This document shows, in pieces, positions 7,224-9,389 of a stretch of 9,389 bases of DNA. Where the stretch lies: NCBI GenBank assembly GCA_031273445.1, contig JAISRV010000326.1, positions 1-9,389 of the forward strand, read 5' to 3'. Made by a program: the position numbers and the translations under genes. The notes under the pieces are model-generated. The model did no database searches and was not told where the DNA came from. It saw only the letters and a list, made by a program, of their open reading frames with translations. Every line of letters starts with the position of its first letter. Position 1 is the first letter of the stretch. The stretch is from Candidatus Adiutrix sp. Its GTDB lineage: Bacteria > Desulfobacterota > Desulfarculia > Adiutricales > Adiutricaceae.

Positions 7224-8018
7224 TCAGTCGGATTTTGACAATTTGTCCGTATTGGCCAGAGCCCAGCGCACCTGGCGGCAGATGCCGCGCCAGAGGTTGC
7301 ATTCCCCGCTGGTCAGGGCGCTGCGGTTGAAAATTTTTTTGATGTTCATCAGCCAGTGCGCGGTATTGTCGGCCGGCAGAAAGCCTATGTGCACCAACGT
7401 GGCGGAAAGATCGTCGTACATGTCGTCCAGCTCTTTCCGCGGCGCGGGCCTCACCCGTGGGGCCGCGGGTTCGCCGCCGGCGGCGATCAGCAGCTCATAG
7501 CCCATCAGCAGCACCGCCTGGGCCAGGTTCAGCGAACTGGAGGCCGCGTCTTCGGTGGGAATGCGCACCACCTTATGGCAGGAGCGCAGGTCCGCGGTGG
7601 ATAGCCCCGTGCGTTCGGTCCCGAACACGAGCGCCGTGCGGATGACCGCCCCGTCTTCGCCTTCGGCCAGAAGTTCGGCGGCCAGCTGGCGGGGCGTATG
7701 GAAGGGACCGCGCCGGTTGCCGAGCCGGGCGGTGGCGCCGACCGCCATCTCATAAGGGGCCAGGGCTTCGCCGAGGTCGCGCGTGACCAACATGCCTTCC
7801 AGGATATGGAGCGCCTGGGCGGTGGCGGCGGCCTCCATCAGATCCCGGTTGAGGCTGCGCGGCCTGACCAGCACCAGCCGCCCTAGCCCCATGTTGGCTA
7901 TGGCCCTGGCGGCGGCGCCGATATTGTCGGATTTTTGGGGCTCAACCAGCACCACGTCGATGTGGCGGCGGCTTTTCATGGACGGCCGTCGATCCGGCCT
8001 GTTGAGGGCAGTTTTCAT
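7224..8018 (-). CDS. trmJ: TrmJ-like SpoU-family RNA 2'-O-methyltransferase
   Basis: This is an S-adenosylmethionine-dependent RNA ribose methyltransferase of the SPOUT (TrmH group 1) type; TrmJ members methylate position 32 of several tRNAs. With the start used here it has 264 aa. Motif 1 is NIGAAARAIANMGL (32-45), motif 2 is ALVFGTERTGLS (129-140) and motif 3 is SSLNLAQAVLLMGYEL (161-176). Together they form the knotted SAM site. The C-terminal helical extension (DDLSATLVHIGFL, then IKKIFNRSALTSGECNLWRGI) is typical of TrmJ. The reading frame stays open upstream to 8132, but that part overlaps pth and is Gly/Arg-rich with no homology. ATG at 8018 forms an ATGA overlap with the pth stop. A second candidate is ATG at 7979, closer to the conserved core. 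The RNA target is inferred from the family, not shown. T-rich DNA follows the stop, without a convincing stem. Confidence 0.85.
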   Translation of the reverse strand: MKTALNRPDRRPSMKSRRHIDVVLVEPQKSDNIGAAARAIANMGLGRLVLVRPRSLNRDLMEAAATAQALHILEGMLVTRDLGEALAPYEMAVGATARLGNRRGPFHTPRQLAAELLAEGEDGAVIRTALVFGTERTGLSTADLRSCHKVVRIPTEDAASSSLNLAQAVLLMGYELLIAAGGEPAAPRVRPAPRKELDDMYDDLSATLVHIGFLPADNTAHWLMNIKKIFNRSALTSGECNLWRGICRQVRWALANTDKLSKSD

Positions 8019-8599
8019 AATTCCGGCCGCTTTTTCCTGTTGATCCGGCCCTGGGTTCTGGCCAGACCTTCCCGCACCCAGTCCCGGGCCGCGTCCGCGG
8101 CTTCGTCCAGGGCCGCATCCACGGCCGGCCATTCTGGCGCCGCAAAGCCGGTCAGCACGTAATCGGCGCTGCCGCGGACGAATATTTCTTTCGGCGGGCG
8201 GCCGATGCCGATCTTAAGGCGACAGAACTCGTCCGGCAGCGAAGCTATTATGGACGCAAGGCCGTTGTGGCCGGCCGCGCCTCCACCTAAAGCCAGCTTC
8301 AGGCGGCCCGGCTCGATATCCATGTCGTCGTGCATGACCAGAATATGCTCGCCGGGAATTTTATGGAAGGAGGCCAGTTCCCGGACGGCCTCTCCAGAGA
8401 GGTTCATAAAGGTCTGCGGCCAGGCCAGGATGACTTTGTCGTTCCCAAGGCGCCCTTTGGAGATACGGCTTTGCCCGAAATGGACGGCCGCCTCGAAGCC
8501 TTCTTTGGCGGCCAGGCGCGCCAGGGCCATGAAACCCGCGTTATGGCGGGTGCGCTCGTATTTGGGGCCGGGGTTGCCCAGGCCGACTATCAGGCGCAT
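8015..8599 (-). CDS. pth: Peptidyl-tRNA hydrolase
   Basis: Pth cleaves peptidyl-tRNAs released prematurely from ribosomes and so recycles tRNA in the cytosol. The 194 aa match the bacterial Pth1 length. The conserved start LIVGLGNPGPKYERTRHNAGF holds Asn9 and the catalytic His19. Further signatures are QTFMNLSGE (62-70, Asn66 of the active site), HDDMD (90-94, the acid partner) and GGGAAGHNGL (105-114, Asn112). RLKIGIGRP (127-135) is also typical. The start is ATG; no good Shine-Dalgarno stands before it (the region is GAAAGCCGCGCC), so translation may be weak or helped by structure. It lies 124 bp after rplY, beyond a strong hairpin, and overlaps the following methyltransferase gene by 4 bp, which suggests translational coupling. 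Confidence 0.96.
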   Translation of the reverse strand: MRLIVGLGNPGPKYERTRHNAGFMALARLAAKEGFEAAVHFGQSRISKGRLGNDKVILAWPQTFMNLSGEAVRELASFHKIPGEHILVMHDDMDIEPGRLKLALGGGAAGHNGLASIIASLPDEFCRLKIGIGRPPKEIFVRGSADYVLTGFAAPEWPAVDAALDEAADAARDWVREGLARTQGRINRKKRPEL

Positions 8600-8640
8600 G
8601 GCGCGGCTTTCTTTTTCCAGCGGAGCGATTCCAATGCCGG

Positions 8641-8682
8641 CAAAAGCCCGCGCGCCCGCAATATGGCGCGGGCGCGCGGGCT
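8641..8682 (-). terminator. Intrinsic terminator or attenuator between rplY and pth
   Basis: On the minus strand AGCCCGCGCGCCCGC pairs perfectly over 15 bp with GCGGGCGCGCGGGCT around the 8-nt loop GCCATATT, and TTT follows directly. It lies about 41 nt after the rplY stop and 45 nt before the pth start. The stem is very strong but the T tract is short, so partial termination with some readthrough into pth is plausible. Confidence 0.7.
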
Positions 8683-8723
8683 CCGAAGTGCGGCTTGGCG
8701 CCGGGCTTCGCCTTCGCTAAAGG

Positions 8724-9353
8724 CTATTTTTTGCCCTTTTTGGCGGCCGGGGCGGCTTTGACCTCAGCGACCTCGCCCTCGGTTTTCAGGCCTTTGGGGG
8801 CGACTACGGTGGCGACCGGGAGGTCGGCGGAGAAGGTCAGGGCGTAGCCTTCGCCAAGCGTAACCTGGGAGAAGTGCAGCGACTGGCCCAAGCCCAGGGC
8901 GGAGACGTCCACCACTACTTCGGCCGGCGCCTGTCCGGGCAGGGCGGTCACTGAAACTTCCCGGGCGCCCTGCTGCAGCTGGCCGCCTTTTTCCACTCCT
9001 GCGGGTTTGCCGCGCAGAATCACGGGCGCTTTGACCGTGACCGGTTTGGCCGGATCAACCTTGTAGAAGTCGGCGTGGACGACTTTGCGGCTTAAGGAAT
9101 CGACCTGATAGTCTTTCAGGAGAACGGGTTGGGGGTCGTGGCCTTCAATTTCCAGCGTGTAGAGGGAACGGTTGCCCTCGCTGGTCATAAAGGCGGCTTT
9201 AAATTCCTTGTAGTCAAGGCGGATGCTCAGGGCCGCGTCAAGACCCGGGCCATAGAAAACGGCCGGCAAAAACCCTTCGGCCCGCAGACGCCCGGCCTGG
9301 TTGCCGGATTTGACCTCACGGGTTTTAGCTTTAAGAACAGTTGAGAGACCCAC
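8724..9353 (-). CDS. rplY: 50S ribosomal protein L25, Ctc/TL5 form
   Basis: L25 binds 5S rRNA in the large subunit; the longer Ctc/TL5 form has an extra beta domain and is often linked to stress. The protein is 209 aa, so it is the two-domain form, not the roughly 95 aa E. coli form. The 5S-binding domain spans about 1-97 and shows GRLRAEGFLPAVFYGPG and a conserved DYQVDSLSRKVVHADFYKVD (81-100). The C-terminal TL5-like domain (about 101-186) includes PVILRGKPAGVEKGGQLQQ (110-128). The tail is Ala/Lys-rich and ends AAKKGKK. The start is GTG, fixed by a strong AAGGAGG six bases upstream. Downstream are a hairpin terminator and pth, a common linkage. Its promoter lies outside the window. Confidence 0.96.
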   Translation of the reverse strand: MGLSTVLKAKTREVKSGNQAGRLRAEGFLPAVFYGPGLDAALSIRLDYKEFKAAFMTSEGNRSLYTLEIEGHDPQPVLLKDYQVDSLSRKVVHADFYKVDPAKPVTVKAPVILRGKPAGVEKGGQLQQGAREVSVTALPGQAPAEVVVDVSALGLGQSLHFSQVTLGEGYALTFSADLPVATVVAPKGLKTEGEVAEVKAAPAAKKGKK

Positions 9354-9359
9354 GATAAA

Positions 9360-9366
9360 CCTCCTT
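9360..9366 (-). promoter_or_regulatory. Strong ribosome binding site of rplY
   Basis: The minus strand reads AAGGAGG-TTTATC-GTG. A full Shine-Dalgarno at six bases supports the GTG start and high expression of L25. It is the best ribosome site in the window. Confidence 0.85.
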
Positions 9367-9389
9367 GAATTGACCGCCTATCCGGCCCT

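Noticed and set aside
7195..7226. Intrinsic terminator after the methyltransferase gene
   Set aside because: T-rich stretches follow the stop on the minus strand, but the only stem I could form (AAATC with GATTT plus a bulge) is weak and overlaps the stop codon.
8019..8132. N-terminal extension of the methyltransferase to 8132
   Set aside because: The added 38 residues overlap pth in another frame, are Gly/Arg/Pro-rich and precede the family's normal start. The ATGA junction at 8015-8018 is a better start.

Overview
The window holds seven intact housekeeping genes and no mobile element, CRISPR array, RNA gene or obvious accessory system. It looks like a piece of a GC-rich chromosome, roughly 60% G+C by eye, from a Gram-negative bacterium. 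The best guess is a deltaproteobacterium (Desulfobacterota). This rests on the Desulfovibrio-like AlaRS signature GMVQFKR, a RecA loop beginning IGMxGYG, recA lying next to alaS, and a Ctc-type L25 gene followed by pth. All of these were recognised from memory, so the taxonomic call is inference.

Layout, left to right: ftsH (membrane AAA+ protease, minus strand) diverges from recO (plus strand) across a 203 bp region carrying promoter-like sequences for both. recO converges on alaS across a 163 bp region containing several small hairpins. On the minus strand, read right to left, the order is rplY/ctc (ribosomal protein L25), pth (peptidyl-tRNA hydrolase), a TrmJ-type SpoU RNA methyltransferase, recA and alaS. 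rplY is separated from pth by a 15-bp perfect hairpin that looks like a terminator or attenuator. pth and the methyltransferase overlap by ATGA. recA has its own 195 bp upstream region with a plausible sigma70-type promoter. alaS follows recA by 53 bp, with no recX between them. No gene-free stretch reaches 300 bases.

The genes group into translation and its quality control (L25, Pth, TrmJ-like, AlaRS), recombinational repair (RecA, RecO) and membrane proteolysis (FtsH). I found no undescribed multi-gene system. The points worth a second look are small-scale: an altered and lengthened DNA-binding loop L2 in RecA; a run of ten A residues early in recA where any 1-nt slip runs straight into a stop; an operator-like dyad over the ftsH promoter; a UUG start and a Ser-for-Pro change in the FtsH Walker A motif; and the strong hairpin between rplY and pth.
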